From the NCBI GenBank assembly GCA_000433355.1, contig FR893177.1:1-64000 (forward strand): DNA of 64,000 nt, in the 5' to 3' direction. The position numbers and the translations under genes were made by a program. The notes below the pieces were generated by a model, which saw only the letters and a list, made by a program, of their open reading frames with translations, made no database searches and was not told the origin of the DNA. Shown here in pieces: positions 52,998 to 61,505 of the stretch. The stretch is from Alistipes sp. CAG:435 (GTDB taxonomy: Bacteria; Bacteroidota; Bacteroidia; Bacteroidales; UBA932). Position 1 is the stretch's first letter. Each line of letters begins with the position of its first letter.

Positions 52998-53969
52998 CTA
53001 TTTTAGTCTTGACAGCCTTTCTTCTATAAGTGATTTGTATTTTTCTTTCAATATATCGGAAAGGAAGGACACATCAAGAACTTCAAACCAACGTTGCTTG
53101 TTTGAAATTATTTTGTCGATAATCCATCCACAGACTTTGCCATCGATTCCTGCCGCTGTCATCGCCTCTTCGAATTCTGTTCTTCCAAATCCGGCGATGC
53201 CGCCTTTGTCTTCAACTCCGCTGCCAGTCAAAGGCAAGGCTAATTCATCGTTGTCTTCGATTCCTGTCAACAGTACGGCGAGAAGATCGTATGCCGGTGA
53301 CAGACAGTAGTCGGAGCCATTTGTCGAAATCAGTGAAAAATTCTTGCAGTGCATATCTGAATTGCCTGAGATCCACGAGAATAACACAATTTCCCAGAAG
53401 CGTTGGACATCCAGAAGCGGAGCGGATGAGTATCTCTTTACAACATCTGAAAGTTGTGCATAGGAGCCTCTGTATTTGTGTTCTGTCAGTCTGTTTGTAA
53501 GTTGGCACATATCCAGCATTGAGTATTTCTCCCCTTTCGACCCTCTGTCCATCCTCTTGGTGATATACGCAAGTTCACCGTCTGACATCCTGATCAATCC
53601 GTGTCTGGCGGTGCTGATCCCGACGGCTTCCGCCATATTCATCGTTACATTCTCTAACTCCGGCATCGATTTATAGACAGGACTTTGTGGCTTGAGAATA
53701 TATCCACCCCACAGTCCCACAATTGTCAGTCTATCTTCCTCGTTGCGTCCTCCTTTATTGATATCCAATGATAATTTAGCCTGGACGCCAGTCACGGAAG
53801 TGCTGGATTTTATGACTTCCAACGCCAGCTCAGGAATGTTGTCTCTTGAATATGGTAATATAGGTACTTTAACACATCCAAACAGCCTTCTGGCGCACGA
53901 GGAATGATATCCCCTTTCTCCTTCTTTTAGAGCCTTTCCGCAGCAAAGGCATTTATTACCTGTCTCCAT
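52998..53969 (-). CDS. hipT: HipT-type serine/threonine kinase toxin with zinc-ribbon start
   Basis: 323 aa. HipA-fold kinase without N-subdomain 1, which is encoded by the preceding gene, as in hipBST systems. An N-terminal Cys pair CLCCGKALKEG with YHSSC forms a probable zinc ribbon. The Gly-rich/autophosphorylation loop reads SSTSVTGVQAKLS, the catalytic loop SGNSDMHCKNFSL, and the metal Asp is in SPAYDLLA. E. coli HipT phosphorylates TrpS; the target here is unknown. Start overlaps the end of hipS by 14 bp. Confidence 0.88.
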   Translation of the reverse strand: METGNKCLCCGKALKEGERGYHSSCARRLFGCVKVPILPYSRDNIPELALEVIKSSTSVTGVQAKLSLDINKGGRNEEDRLTIVGLWGGYILKPQSPVYKSMPELENVTMNMAEAVGISTARHGLIRMSDGELAYITKRMDRGSKGEKYSMLDMCQLTNRLTEHKYRGSYAQLSDVVKRYSSAPLLDVQRFWEIVLFSWISGNSDMHCKNFSLISTNGSDYCLSPAYDLLAVLLTGIEDNDELALPLTGSGVEDKGGIAGFGRTEFEEAMTAAGIDGKVCGWIIDKIISNKQRWFEVLDVSFLSDILKEKYKSLIEERLSRLK

Positions 53970-54285
53970 AATGTTCTCTTACGCTGATGTTTCCGATGCA
54001 GTCCTTACAGCAAGCCAACAGTAGTGACATCCTGTCTCTCGGATCTATTTTCCAGGATTTGTGCACTATGTCAAGGAGCCATCCCTCAGGAATCAACCCA
54101 TCGAAGACCGGGAACATCATTTCTTTTGAATATTCGGTCTCAGTCAGTGGCATTGTCGGGCTGATGGCCTTGGCACTGACGGATTTCAGATACTCGCCGT
54201 CATAAGAAAAGTGATAGCCCTCGGAATCCTCTGTCAGAACCCCGCAGAAAGTGTCGTCGATGTAAATGTCAGCCTTTTTCATCAT
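53956..54285 (-). CDS. hipS: HipS-like protein, HipA N-subdomain 1
   Basis: 109 aa, equal to the N-terminal subdomain of HipA as a separate protein: ADIYIDDTFCGVLTEDSEGYHFSYDGEYL, then SPTMPLTE and FPVFDGLIPEGWLL with a conserved Trp that in HipS can occupy the kinase active site. In the characterised hipBST system this subunit is the antitoxin. Overlaps hipB by 4 bp and hipT by 14 bp. Confidence 0.87.
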   Translation of the reverse strand: MMKKADIYIDDTFCGVLTEDSEGYHFSYDGEYLKSVSAKAISPTMPLTETEYSKEMMFPVFDGLIPEGWLLDIVHKSWKIDPRDRMSLLLACCKDCIGNISVREHYGDR

Positions 54286-54479
54286 TCATTGATTTTATGT
54301 GCTTGAAGTTCTTCTCCAAAGAGTCTTAGCACTTGATTGACTTTGTCCAATTGTACAGTATTCTTGCCGTTTTCCAGTTCCCGGACAAACCTGATTCCTA
54401 CCCCGGATCTTTTTGCCAGCTCGACCTGGGTCAGCCCGAAAGTTTTCCTCTTATCACGAATATGTTCTCCGATGTTCAT
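54282..54479 (-). CDS. hipB: HipB-like helix-turn-helix repressor
   Basis: 65 aa Xre-type domain: IGEHIRDKRKTFGLTQVELA, then KRSGVGIRFVRELENGKNTVQLDKVNQ (shortened from the full run). DNA-binding partner of HipS/HipT and probably autorepressor. First gene of the three-gene unit; a TATATTTG -7 box lies at 54511-54518 on its strand. Confidence 0.9.
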   Translation of the reverse strand: MNIGEHIRDKRKTFGLTQVELAKRSGVGIRFVRELENGKNTVQLDKVNQVLRLFGEELQAHKINE

Positions 54480-54510
54480 AATAAACTCGATTATTAATCC
54501 CGTTAGGGTA

Positions 54511-54518
54511 CAAATATA
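54511..54518 (-). promoter_or_regulatory. -7 box of the hipBST operon
   Basis: TATATTTG on the minus strand, 32 bp upstream of the hipB ATG. No clear TTTG at -33. Nearby repeats (ATTAATC and CCCGTTAGGG, 54491-54508) could be the HipB operator, but the match is weak. Confidence 0.4.
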
Positions 54519-54632
54519 ATAAAATTACAGGAAAATCATCCCTTTCGGGGTTGTTTTGGGCGTTGCGATAAGAAAATATCGTATTTTGTAGATATTTATG
54601 TAAGTTTACAGTCAGAAATAGATTTTCGATAT

Positions 54633-55238
54633 ATGACAAAAATAGTTTTCGCGACGGGCAACCGGGGGAAGCTAAGGGAGGCTTCCGAGATTCTGGGGGA
54701 AGGGTTCGAGCTGGTGACTCCGGCGGATTTCGGGATTACGGAGGACATCCCGGAGACGGGGGAGACGCTTCAGGAGAACTCGCTCCAGAAGGCGCGGTAT
54801 ATTTACGACAGAAAGGGTTGCGACTGCTTCGCGGACGACACGGGGCTGGAGGTGGATGCCCTCGGCGGCGCGCCTGGAGTCTATACGGCACGTTATGCGG
54901 GACCGTCCAAGGACTTCAACCTGAATATGGACAAGGTGCTGGCCGAACTTGCTACACTGGAGGCGACCGGGCGGGAGGTCAGCCGCAGGGCGCGTTTCCG
55001 CAGCGTCGTTACCCTCATTCTGAACGGGAAGGTCCATCAGTTCGAAGGCACGATGGAAGGCACGATCGCCCGGGAAAAGTCCGGCAGGGGAGGCTTCGGC
55101 TACGACCCGATATTCATACCTGATGAATATCCTGGACTCACCGCCGCCGACATCACGGAGGAGCAGAAGAACGAAATCTCGCACCGAGGCAAGGCGCTCC
55201 GGGCGATGGCGCAGTGGCTTAACGGGCGGCAAAAATAA
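54633..55238 (+). CDS. rdgB: Non-canonical purine NTP pyrophosphatase
   Basis: Hydrolyses dITP, XTP and ITP to monophosphates, keeping damaged purines out of DNA and RNA. ATGNRGKLREASEIL, DDTGLEVDALGGAPGVYTARYAG and GRGGFGYDPIF are diagnostic of the HAM1/RdgB family, with SHRGKALRA at the end. 201 aa, normal. Divergent from hipB and followed by recO after 30 bp. Confidence 0.96.
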   Translation: MTKIVFATGNRGKLREASEILGEGFELVTPADFGITEDIPETGETLQENSLQKARYIYDRKGCDCFADDTGLEVDALGGAPGVYTARYAGPSKDFNLNMDKVLAELATLEATGREVSRRARFRSVVTLILNGKVHQFEGTMEGTIAREKSGRGGFGYDPIFIPDEYPGLTAADITEEQKNEISHRGKALRAMAQWLNGRQK

Positions 55239-55268
55239 GCTGCCGGAAAAGATGCAAGTTGTTGCCAG

Positions 55269-55919
55269 ATGCGCGAAAAGGCTGAACTCATAGTCATCGG
55301 CCACACCAAGGTCGGCGAGAATTCCATCGTCCTGCACACGATCAGTCGGGAATATGGAAGGCGGGGCTTCCTTGTGAAGGTGAGTCCCAAGACGGCGATG
55401 GCCCTTTTCCTGCCCTTGAATATTCTTGAGGCGGAGGTCACCCGGAACCCGAAGTCGGACCTCTGGTTCGCCCGCAACTTCGTCAGCGTCAACCCACTCG
55501 TGGGAATCCGCGGGAATATTCATAAGAACACGATGACACTTTTTATGAGTGAGGTGCTGTTCCGGGTGATAAAGGACCAGACGAACGAGGAGGGGCTGAT
55601 GGATTGGCTGAAGAGATCCATACTGACGCTTGATGCCCTGCAGAGCGACTTCGCCAATTTCCACCTTTGGTTCCTGCTGGAGCTCTGCGCCGTCCTCGGT
55701 TTCAATCCCGACACGATAGATCTGGCTCCTTTCTCCGGCAAGCATCTCGACCACATCAAGTCCCTGCTGACCAGTTCTTTCGGCGAGGCGATGCTGCTCC
55801 CTCTAAGAGGCTCCGACCGCAACGAGATCGCCGAGTGCATCCTCAAGTACATCGAGCATCACACAGAGTCTTCCGTCAATGTGCGCTCGCTGGCTGTGCT
55901 GAGGGACATTTACGGTTAG
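55269..55919 (+). CDS. recO: DNA repair protein RecO
   Basis: 216 aa. N-terminal OB fold (ELIVIGHTKVGENSIVLHTI, SREYGRRGFLVKVSP) and helical C-terminal domain. Loads RecA with RecR in gap repair. Weak sequence conservation is normal for this family; the N-terminal OB pattern and length support the call. A strong terminator follows at 56007-56044. Confidence 0.85.
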   Translation: MREKAELIVIGHTKVGENSIVLHTISREYGRRGFLVKVSPKTAMALFLPLNILEAEVTRNPKSDLWFARNFVSVNPLVGIRGNIHKNTMTLFMSEVLFRVIKDQTNEEGLMDWLKRSILTLDALQSDFANFHLWFLLELCAVLGFNPDTIDLAPFSGKHLDHIKSLLTSSFGEAMLLPLRGSDRNEIAECILKYIEHHTESSVNVRSLAVLRDIYG

Positions 55920-56006
55920 GTCCCGCCGGCACTCGGGTGCGTAAAATCCCGGTTTTCAGGTCCAAGGGTGTATAGGGTGCGGAAATACGGGATTTACCTT
56001 ATACTA

Positions 56007-56044
56007 AAGAGAGGATGACTAAGGTTTTTTAGTCATTCTCTCTT
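56007..56044 (+). terminator. Intrinsic terminator of rdgB-recO
   Basis: Sixteen-bp stem with one G-T pair (56007-56022 with 56029-56044), 6-nt loop, followed by AATATTTTTT. A second pairing, TAAAATCCCG near 55943 with CGGGATTTA near 55988, lies just upstream. Confidence 0.8.
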
Positions 56045-56050
56045 AATATT

Positions 56051-56082
56051 TTTTGTCAGATGAGGGTTTTTGCTTATATTGC
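56051..56082 (+). promoter_or_regulatory. Promoter of the SusC/SusD operon
   Basis: TTTTG (56051-56055), 19-nt spacer, TATATTGC (56075-56082). The -7 box departs from TAnnTTTG by one T. It overlaps the tail of the recO terminator. Confidence 0.5.
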
Positions 56083-56123
56083 AAACTATTAATAACAATA
56101 ACAGTAATCAAGTCGACCTGTTT

Positions 56124-59100
56124 ATGGACAGATTTGCAAGAAATTTTAACTTGTCAAGCGGAGCCGCCGCCATTGTCGTGGCCTGCTTCTTGACCTTGCC
56201 CGGACTTAGGGTGAGCGCGGAAAATCCTTCTGGCGTCAATGCTGAAGTGAATGCGCCGCAAAACATCGACATCAAAGGCCGTATAGTTGACCAGAACGGG
56301 CAGCCGGTCATCGGCGCCAGCTTGTTCCAGCAAGGAACAAACAACGGGACCGTCGCTGATGTTGATGGTAGATTCTCAATCAACGTGCCGAATGGCGCGT
56401 CTCTCAAGGTTTCCTGTCTTGGCTATCAGGATGTCATTGTCACGGCCAGGAACGGGATGACAATTATGATGAAAGAAGACAACGAGATGCTCTCCGAGGT
56501 TGTGGTGGTCGGCTACGGCGCCCAGAAAAGGGCGGACATCACCGGTGCGGTCGCCTCGGTCGATGTCGGAAAGACTTTGGAGAGCCGTCCTATCGCCGAT
56601 GTCGGCCGTGGACTTCAGGGCGCTGTTCCGGGAATGAACATCGTGATTCCTACCGGAGAGGTCGGTTCGGATCCTCTCATCAAGATCCGTGGCCAGATCG
56701 GCTCCATCAATGGAGGAAGCTCTCCGCTGATACTTTTGGACAACGTGGAGATCCCGAGCATCCAGCTTGTCAATCCTAATGACATTCAATCGATCACGGT
56801 TCTGAAGGATGCCGCGTCAGCCTCCATCTATGGCTCGAAAGCCGCGTTCGGCGTTGTGCTCATTACAACCAAGAACGGCACCCGCGGCCCGAAGCTTCAG
56901 GTGTCATATTCAAACAACTTCTCTTGGCAGAATCCAGCCAAGGAAATAAACATCGGCGGGATCGAGGCTCTTGAATATACCTACGACGCCCAGTTGAACA
57001 GAGAGTCTCCGATGCCGGCCGGAGGTTTCTGGAGAATCGACGAGAACAGCCTTGAGAAGGCCCGCCAGTGGCAGGAGAAATATGGCGACACGGTTGCCTG
57101 GAACGATCCTATCCTTTACGGTCGCGACTGGTACTACGATGGCGCCAACAAGTACGGCTACCGTCTCTATGACGGCGTCAGGGCGATGGTACGCGAGTGG
57201 GCTCCTTCCATGACCCACAACCTCTCCGTGACCGGCTCGAAGGACAATACGTCTTTCAACATCGGTCTTGGCTATCTTGACCAGAGCGGCATGACAAAGC
57301 CGGCCAAGGTGGATGATTTCAAGAGGTACAACGCTTCCTTCGGATTCACCAGCGAGGTCAACAAGTATCTCACTCTTCGCGCCAGCGCCATCTATTCGGA
57401 CCGTTACAAGCGGTATCCGGGAGTGGGTACGACCTCGGCTGACCCTTGGCTTTATCTCTACCGCTGGAGTCCTCTCTTCCCGATCGGAGTTATGGAGAGG
57501 GACCACTATCTGCAGGAACCGGCGTACGAGATGATGGCAGGCAACACAGACAGCCTGAGGAACAAGTACTTCAACATGAATCTCGGTATGACCATCAATT
57601 TCACCGAGAACTGGAACTTCCAGTTTGACTACACCTATGACAGGCAGATGACCGACAGGAACAATTCCGTGGTCTATTTCGAGGCCGGACAGCACTGGTA
57701 CTCCCCGACAGCCTGGGTGGAGAACGGCAGTCAGGTCTATGTCAACGAAGAGGGTCAGGTTGTCGAGTCTGGAGGAATGCCGGGCTACACGGGTCAGGTT
57801 GTCGAGTCTGGAGGAATGCCGGCCTACACCTTCCCTGTCAACAGGTACCTCAATTCCAACATCAGCGAGAAGTCCGACTATGTCAGGAACTACTCGCGCA
57901 ACGATGACAACAACACCATAAATGCCTACACGACCTACCACCTCGCCCTTGGTGAGGACAACCGTCACGACTTCAAGTTCATGCTCGGTATGAATCTGGT
58001 GGCCGGCAAGTGGAGTTCCTACACGGTAAGAAAGAACGGTCTCACCGTCCCGGACAACCCTCAGTTCGCCACCGCCACCGGTGACCAGTTCGCCGACGGA
58101 TCCAGGGACTGGTCTGGTAGGCTTGGCTTCTTCGGACGTGTGAACTACTCGTTCGGCAACAGGTATTTCGTGGAGGCGAACCTTCGCCGTGACGGCTCGC
58201 ACAAGTTCCCGACAGACCTTCAGTGGAAATGGTTCCCGTCATTCTCCGCCGGCTGGATATTCACAAACGAGAGTTTCCTTGAGCCTGTGAAGCCGGTTCT
58301 GAGCTTCGGTAAGATCAGGGCTTCCTGGGGTAGCGTCGGCGACCAGTCTGTCTCCAGCAACCTCTACAAGTCCATCCTTGCGGGCGGACAGTCCTCTTGG
58401 ATCGGCGGCAACGGACAGAAAGTCACCAAATACGACACACCTTCGCTTGTGGACAGCGACATAACCTGGCAGATGATCGAGACCCTTGACTTCGGAACGG
58501 ACCTCCGCTTCTGGGACAACCGCATAGGTCTCACGTTCGACTGGTACCGCAGGGACACCAAGAATATGATCATCCCTGGCGAGACCCTTCCTTCGACACT
58601 CGGAGACTCCGCGCCTAAGGGCAACTACGGCAACCTCCGCACCAACGGTTGGGAAATCGCGTTCGATTTCAGCCACAGGTTCTCAAACGGCCTTGGAGTC
58701 AATTTCACCGCCTCCTTGGCTGACGCGACCACGAAGATCACGAAGGGTGCAGACTGGGCTACCCCTTGGGAGGACCGCCTTCTCAGCAATGCCTACTCGA
58801 CAGGCCGCCGCTATGGTGACATCTACGGTTATGTCACGGATCGTCTCTTCCAGAAGGACGATTTCGTCTATGGTGCTGACGGCAGGATCGAAAGGGTCAA
58901 CGTGATCTACCGGGGCACGATCCACTCCACCAACAAGCAGACCGCGAAATACCCTGTCTATCAGGTTCAGTTCGAGAACGGTGACAAGCTTGTGTGCAGC
59001 CCTGGCGATGTGAAGTTCGTGGACATTGACGGAGATGGCTACATCTCATCCGGATCCGGCACGAACGGAGATCCTGGAGACCGCGTGGTGATCGGCAACA

Positions 59101-59639
59101 CAACCCCTCGCTACGAGTATAGTTTCAGACTCGGCACAGATTGGAAGGGATTCGACTTCTCCATCTTCTTCCAGGGTATCGGCCAGCGCAAGATCTGGGG
59201 AGGCGGACAGCTTGCCATTCCTGGCTACAGCGCAAAGGAAGGCGCTCTCCCTAAGACCTTTACCACCGATTACTGGAGAGAGGACCGCACCGACGCCTTC
59301 TATCCTCGCGCCTGGGACCTCGGCGGAGAGAACACCGGCTTCACGATGCAGGTGCAGAGCAAGTATCTGCTGAATATGGCCTACCTCAGAATCAAGAACA
59401 TCACTCTTGGATACTCGCTTCCGCAGAAGCTTCTGAGGAAGGTCTGCCTCAGTCAGGTGAGGGCTTACGTCTCGCTTGAGAACTTCTTCACCTTCGACCA
59501 TCTCAGAGGATTGCCGATCGATCCTGAGGCCATCACGGGCTACTCAATGTTCAACACCACAAGCTACAACCTGACGAGAACCGGTGTGGGTACCCCTACC
59601 TTCAAGTCGGCCTCGGTTGGTCTTCAGTTAACCTTCTAA
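56124..59639 (+). CDS. SusC/RagA family TonB-linked outer-membrane transporter
   Basis: 1171 aa from ATG 56124 (MDRFARNFNLSSGAAAIVVA, signal). Carboxypeptidase-D-like domain (IKGRIVDQNGQPVIGASLF), TonB-box region (EMLSEVVVVGYGAQKRADI), plug, and 22-strand barrel ending TPTFKSASVGLQLTF. Imports oligosaccharides or peptides with the SusD lipoprotein encoded 3 bp downstream. A 13-residue block is duplicated in frame at 57752-57829 (GQVVESGGMPGYT twice), probably in an external loop. Substrate not evident; a GH10-like enzyme lies downstream. Confidence 0.95.
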   Translation: MDRFARNFNLSSGAAAIVVACFLTLPGLRVSAENPSGVNAEVNAPQNIDIKGRIVDQNGQPVIGASLFQQGTNNGTVADVDGRFSINVPNGASLKVSCLGYQDVIVTARNGMTIMMKEDNEMLSEVVVVGYGAQKRADITGAVASVDVGKTLESRPIADVGRGLQGAVPGMNIVIPTGEVGSDPLIKIRGQIGSINGGSSPLILLDNVEIPSIQLVNPNDIQSITVLKDAASASIYGSKAAFGVVLITTKNGTRGPKLQVSYSNNFSWQNPAKEINIGGIEALEYTYDAQLNRESPMPAGGFWRIDENSLEKARQWQEKYGDTVAWNDPILYGRDWYYDGANKYGYRLYDGVRAMVREWAPSMTHNLSVTGSKDNTSFNIGLGYLDQSGMTKPAKVDDFKRYNASFGFTSEVNKYLTLRASAIYSDRYKRYPGVGTTSADPWLYLYRWSPLFPIGVMERDHYLQEPAYEMMAGNTDSLRNKYFNMNLGMTINFTENWNFQFDYTYDRQMTDRNNSVVYFEAGQHWYSPTAWVENGSQVYVNEEGQVVESGGMPGYTGQVVESGGMPAYTFPVNRYLNSNISEKSDYVRNYSRNDDNNTINAYTTYHLALGEDNRHDFKFMLGMNLVAGKWSSYTVRKNGLTVPDNPQFATATGDQFADGSRDWSGRLGFFGRVNYSFGNRYFVEANLRRDGSHKFPTDLQWKWFPSFSAGWIFTNESFLEPVKPVLSFGKIRASWGSVGDQSVSSNLYKSILAGGQSSWIGGNGQKVTKYDTPSLVDSDITWQMIETLDFGTDLRFWDNRIGLTFDWYRRDTKNMIIPGETLPSTLGDSAPKGNYGNLRTNGWEIAFDFSHRFSNGLGVNFTASLADATTKITKGADWATPWEDRLLSNAYSTGRRYGDIYGYVTDRLFQKDDFVYGADGRIERVNVIYRGTIHSTNKQTAKYPVYQVQFENGDKLVCSPGDVKFVDIDGDGYISSGSGTNGDPGDRVVIGNTTPRYEYSFRLGTDWKGFDFSIFFQGIGQRKIWGGGQLAIPGYSAKEGALPKTFTTDYWREDRTDAFYPRAWDLGGENTGFTMQVQSKYLLNMAYLRIKNITLGYSLPQKLLRKVCLSQVRAYVSLENFFTFDHLRGLPIDPEAITGYSMFNTTSYNLTRTGVGTPTFKSASVGLQLTF
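57752..57829. repeat. 39-bp in-frame tandem duplication in the SusC gene
   Basis: Units 57752-57790 and 57791-57829 differ at one base (GGGCTAC versus GGCCTAC) and encode GQVVESGGMP-GY/AYT twice. It lies in the barrel domain, in a segment probably exposed at the surface. Confidence 0.9.
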
Positions 59640-59642
59640 ATT

Positions 59643-61478
59643 ATGGCAAAGATTATGAAACTCAAGATATTTTCAGTAATCGCAGGACTTGCGCTGCTTT
59701 TCAGCGCCTGTGACGAGGTTCTTGACCGTCCGTCCCCGACCGTTGCGGAGGACGAGTCATATTGGGTCAGCGCCGAAAAAGTGCGTCTCTATTCCAACAG
59801 TTTTTATCTTCACTATTTCGAGGGTTATGGAACTGGCTGGTCACACTCCTCGGCTCCGTTGCTTGACTACACGTTCAACGATGACGTTGTGAACTATTCC
59901 ACCCAGGCTCAGTTTACCCGTGCCGTGCCTACTTCGACCGGATGGGATGGCAACTACAAGTGGATCCGCCGGGCCAACATCATGGTTGACAGGATCGACA
60001 GCAGGATGAAGGACATCCTTTCGGCGGAGGAATATTCCCACTGGATGGGAATCGCCCGGCTTTACAGGGGTCTGGAGTTCGCCCGTCTTGTCAACACCTA
60101 TGGGGATGTCCCTTACTATGACCATGTTGTGAAGACCTCCGACTTGGATGACCTCTATAAGGACAGGACTCCGAGAAACGAGGTGATGGACAATGTCTAT
60201 GCGGACTTTGAATATGCTCTTGCGAACATCCGACTCAATGACGGCGCGCAGAACATCAACCGTTATGTCGCCGCCGCCCTTGTGTCACGCTGGGCCCTTT
60301 ACGAAGGAAGCTGGCAGAAGTATTATTACAACAATCCTTCTCAGGCCACCAAGTTCTTCAATCTGGCTGTCGCCGCCGGTGACATCGTGATGAACAGCGG
60401 ACGCTTCGACATCACACTCGATTTCCGCTCGCTCTTCGGCTCCAAGGATCTTTCTTCCAGCAAGGACGTTATCCTTTACAGGAAATATGACGCCGCGCAG
60501 GGTGTGACCCATTGCGTCGCCTCCTACAGCAATGTGAGTGAGTCCAGATCTGTCGGCCCGAACCTCTCTCTCATCAAGTCTTTCGTCTGTGTCGACGGTA
60601 AGGACTGGCAGACTTCGTCTGTGGAGAACTCCAAGGATTTCTCCCTGGCCAACCTTATCAAGACCAGAGACTCCCGCTTTGAGGCTTCATTCTACCATAA
60701 GCCGACGGTCAAGTCCAAGAGTTGCTACCTGTATCCGGTCAAGTTCATCCCTCGTTCGGCCTTGAAGTATCTTGAGGTCAAGGGGGGCGCGCCGGATGTG
60801 GAGTACACTTCCGTGAACAACCTCAACGGCTATCCTGTCCTCAGGTACGCCGAGGTGCTTCTGAACTGGATCGAGGCCAAGGCTGAGCTTTCCACACTCG
60901 GTGCCGGTTCTGTGACACAGGAAGACATCGATCTGTCCGTCAACAAGATTCGCAACCGTCCTCTCGCTCAGGAAGCAGTCGAAAGAGGAGTTCAGAAGAC
61001 CGCGCCGATGGAACTGGCCGCTCTTCCTGACGATCCGTCAAGGGATTCCGATGTCCCGGCTCTCCTTTGGGAGATCAGGCGTGAGCGCAGGATGGAGTTC
61101 GCTTTCGAACACTCAAGGATCATCGACCTCAGAAGGTGGAAGAAACTTGAATATATGGACACGGACGCCAATGCTGACCTGCTTTCAGGCACATGGGTGA
61201 ATTTCCCTGCCGAATGTCCGGATGACCTCGTTGCCGACAACAAAGGCAAGATCCGGGTGATGACAGCGTCAGGTGACCTCATCACCTTCGATGGCAAGAA
61301 CGGAGCCAAGATGGTTGGATTCTTTTATCCGGCCGAGAACAAGGGAAGGCTTCCTTTCCTCAATGTTCCGAACATCAACCCTTATCTCACTCCGGTCGGT
61401 TCCAACACCATCACCGACTATGCCAACAAGGGCTACAAGCTCACCCAGACGGAGGGTTGGCCTGAATCATCGAATTAA
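59643..61478 (+). CDS. SusD/RagB family nutrient-binding lipoprotein
   Basis: 611 aa. Lipobox LLFSAC near residue 23, then CDEVLDRPSPTVAEDESYW; TPR-like helices and the closing C-terminal region (RRERRMEFAFEHSRIIDLRRWKKLEY) are typical SusD. Surface lid of the SusC transporter. Start 59643 (MAKIMKLKIF) is used. Operon: SusC, SusD, the DUF4623-like gene and the GHL10 gene, all with 3-30 bp gaps. Confidence 0.94.
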   Translation: MAKIMKLKIFSVIAGLALLFSACDEVLDRPSPTVAEDESYWVSAEKVRLYSNSFYLHYFEGYGTGWSHSSAPLLDYTFNDDVVNYSTQAQFTRAVPTSTGWDGNYKWIRRANIMVDRIDSRMKDILSAEEYSHWMGIARLYRGLEFARLVNTYGDVPYYDHVVKTSDLDDLYKDRTPRNEVMDNVYADFEYALANIRLNDGAQNINRYVAAALVSRWALYEGSWQKYYYNNPSQATKFFNLAVAAGDIVMNSGRFDITLDFRSLFGSKDLSSSKDVILYRKYDAAQGVTHCVASYSNVSESRSVGPNLSLIKSFVCVDGKDWQTSSVENSKDFSLANLIKTRDSRFEASFYHKPTVKSKSCYLYPVKFIPRSALKYLEVKGGAPDVEYTSVNNLNGYPVLRYAEVLLNWIEAKAELSTLGAGSVTQEDIDLSVNKIRNRPLAQEAVERGVQKTAPMELAALPDDPSRDSDVPALLWEIRRERRMEFAFEHSRIIDLRRWKKLEYMDTDANADLLSGTWVNFPAECPDDLVADNKGKIRVMTASGDLITFDGKNGAKMVGFFYPAENKGRLPFLNVPNINPYLTPVGSNTITDYANKGYKLTQTEGWPESSN

Positions 61479-61505
61479 TGACTGATAATCAGAATGACAG
61501 ATAAT

